A stretch of 64,000 bases of DNA from Plutella xylostella (Eukaryota > Arthropoda > Insecta > Lepidoptera > Plutellidae), in contig NC_063983.1 in NCBI RefSeq assembly GCF_932276165.1, positions 10,547,501 through 10,611,500 on the forward strand. Reading direction: 5' to 3'. Positions 62,764 through 64,000 of the stretch are shown here, piece after piece. Below the pieces are notes generated by a model. That model was not told the origin of the DNA and searched no databases. It saw only the letters and a list, made by a program, of their open reading frames with translations. The translations under genes were made by a program, and so were the position numbers. Position 1 is the first letter of the stretch, and each line of letters opens with the position of its first letter.

Positions 62764-63684
62764 GTGAGTCAACTTTCTATTACCACCGCAAGGCAGCGTC
62801 GCTGTTGCTATGCGTAGCTCTTTCCCTTCTAATCGCTGCAGCGTTCGAGCGAGGCTATCAGCTGACGCCCAGCTGTTTCACTACTAAGATTCAAAATTTT
62901 GTATTCATTCAAATGTTCCTTTAAATATTGGTAAAAAAATATGGTTCGTCATTTAAAAAAATGATTTTTTAATTCTTTTATAATTTGAAAATTAAAAGTT
63001 TAGAAATAATTTTGGCAAAGAAAGGGTTAAGACTTTCGTAACTAGTGATGTGCAATGGCCCTAATCGTTAACAATGGCGGTGATAACGACAATATTTAAC
63101 CTCATTTCTCTATTGTTATAGCTTGGAGCGGACCGACGTGGCGGGAGGCGCCGGTGCCGGCGGAGGCGGCGCTGGCGGCGCGGCTGGAGCGCGAGCTGAG
63201 GGCGGCCAAGAGCGCCAGCGAGCTCGCGGCGGCCGAGGTGCTGGTGCCCGCGGAGCTGCTGGCGCGCGCGGCCCGGCAGGCGCTGGCGCTGGCCGAGGGC
63301 GAGCCGTGCGGCGCGCGCGGGGCCGCCCTCATCGTGGACGTGGCCGGCCGCCGCCTCGCCGCCTTCAAGCTGGACCCCAACACGCTCACCACGCACGAGA
63401 TCCATCTACATCTTGAACACGACGCTACCAACTGGACCAGCATGTTGCCGCAATTTTTAAAGTGAGTTTCACGTTTATATTTCCAAAAAAATCAAACTGA
63501 GCACATTAATCAATATTCTGTTATTCTTTATCTACCACTCCTCTACCGATATCTAGCTTGGCAACACCGATAACTAATGAGGGTGTGTTTTGTCAACAGA
63601 AACTTAACGCGAGGCGGCACCATCATCATCAGCCCCCAGTTCACGATAAGCAAGAAAAAGCTGTTCCGCAGCCAGGACGAGTGA
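62709..63684 (+). CDS. scyl/chrb: Scylla/charybde (REDD1/DDIT4 family) TORC1 inhibitor, 159 aa
   Basis: The model joins 62709-62763, 63122-63461 and 63600-63684 (480 nt including stop; phases 1 and 2 close correctly). The conserved RTP801 C-terminal domain fills most of the protein: V-L-V-P-A-E-L-L-A-R-A-A-R-Q-A-L, the hallmark E-P-C-G-x-R-G-A, A-A-F-K-L-D-P-N-T-L-T-T-H-E, W-T-S-M-L-P-Q-F-L-K-N-L-T-R and I-S-P-Q-F-T-I-S-K-K-K-L-F. Family members are cytosolic stress-induced proteins that restrain TORC1 through TSC; in Drosophila, scylla and charybde respond to hypoxia. This protein is shorter than the fly proteins because the N-terminal region is brief. Exon 2 is extremely GC-rich. Which fly paralogue it is closest to cannot be decided here. 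The promoter type supports inducible expression. Confidence 0.92.
63122..63461 (+). CDS. scyl/chrb: scylla/charybde coding exon 2
   Basis: Acceptor CTATTGTTATAG|CT and donor AAA|GTGAGT. It contains most of the RTP801 domain, including E-P-C-G. GC is far above the flanking introns. Confidence 0.9.
63600..63684 (+). CDS. scyl/chrb: scylla/charybde coding exon 3 (terminal)
   Basis: Acceptor TTTGTCAACAG|A. It encodes N-L-T-R-G-G-T-I-I-I-S-P-Q-F-T-I-S-K-K-K-L-F and ends at TGA 63682-63684. Too short to show as a separate open frame. Confidence 0.9.
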
Positions 63685-64000
63685 GTCCCTGTGATAGCGC
63701 GTGGTGCGAGCGAGCCGACTGACTGCCCTCCTCGATATCTACGTATCGTTATTTTAACAAATATCAATATTACTATATGTATATTATTATTATATATTTT
63801 TAATAAGAGAAAAAAAAGCACAGCGTGATATGTATAGATGTAGAGAAGTGTTGCTCGGGCGACGCCGACGGTGGCGGCGCGGCGCGATCTCCCCGTCCCT
63901 CCCACCGCAGCGCCGCGCCGTCGCCGGGCCGCGTCCGGGCCGCGTCCGGGCCGCGCCGGGCCGCGCGGGTCCGTGCCGGGCCGGCTGCGGGGCCGGCGCG
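63685..64000. other. 3' UTR of scylla/charybde and GC-rich tandem repeat
   Basis: An AU-rich 3' UTR stretch (about 63750-63825, with AATAAG near 63800) is followed from about 63850 by very GC-rich DNA. This includes tandem GGGCCGCGTCC units at about 63925-63975. The window ends inside it; a poly(A) site is not clear. Confidence 0.5.

Noticed and set aside
63061..63443. Three overlapping long frames opposite or out of phase with scylla exon 2
   Set aside because: They result from extreme GC content; only the 63122-63461 frame encodes the E-P-C-G-x-R-G domain with correct splice sites.

Overview
This window looks like euchromatic nuclear DNA from a moth or butterfly. It is AT-rich, intron-containing and mostly non-coding, with many short runs of the GTAGGTA/TACTTACC type that are common in lepidopteran genomes. 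Its repeats also look lepidopteran: tRNA-headed SINEs, RTE- and CR1/Jockey-type LINEs and hAT/Harbinger-like MITEs. There are no bacterial operons, rRNA genes, convincing tRNA genes or CRISPR arrays. All calls were made by eye from the sequence; no database search was run.

Two host genes can be assembled. (1) A MADF-BESS-type DNA-binding protein on the + strand has three coding exons (21118-21286, 21788-21981, 30578-31066; 283 aa). Its GC-rich upstream region carries two sets of perfectly spaced heat-shock-element units. Its second intron (8.6 kb) is filled mainly by two LINEs that together sit between copies of one 20-bp target-site duplication. Part of exon 2 is duplicated just inside that intron. 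(2) At the right edge is a complete scylla/charybde (REDD1/DDIT4 family) gene, a predicted stress-induced inhibitor of TORC1. It has three coding exons (62709-62763, 63122-63461, 63600-63684; 159 aa) behind a TATA box and Inr spaced as expected.

The rest is mobile DNA and unassigned spacer. A young LTR element (15780-18609, minus) has near-identical 361-bp LTRs, PBS, PPT and 4-bp TSD. It carries one open 665-codon Gag-protease frame and no reverse transcriptase or integrase, and it has inserted into an older LINE remnant. An apparently intact CR1/Jockey-type LINE (about 25.4-30.36 kb, plus) has an ORF1 with an N-terminal PHD finger and an ORF2 with endonuclease and reverse transcriptase. A 5'-truncated RTE-type LINE (23.14-25.4 kb, minus) lies next to it. 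MITEs with readable ends are frequent: two hAT-type copies with palindrome-rich ends and perfect 8-bp TSDs (34966-35474, 57986-58473), a third 8-bp-TSD element (720-1477), three TTA/TAA-type elements (50699, 54282, 56725), a GC-rich fold-back element (56377) and a four-copy family with GGGTCACTCTAT-type ends.

Region by region: 1-15 kb is spacer with scattered repeats and one weak candidate exon at 4.7 kb; 15.2-18.9 kb is the LTR-in-LINE nest; 20.5-31.1 kb is the MADF gene with its intronic LINEs; 31-58.9 kb is gene-poor and MITE/SINE-rich; 58.9-62.3 kb is unassigned; 62.3-64 kb is the scylla/charybde gene. The two host genes show no sign of acting together, except that both have promoter features compatible with stress-responsive expression, which is inference.
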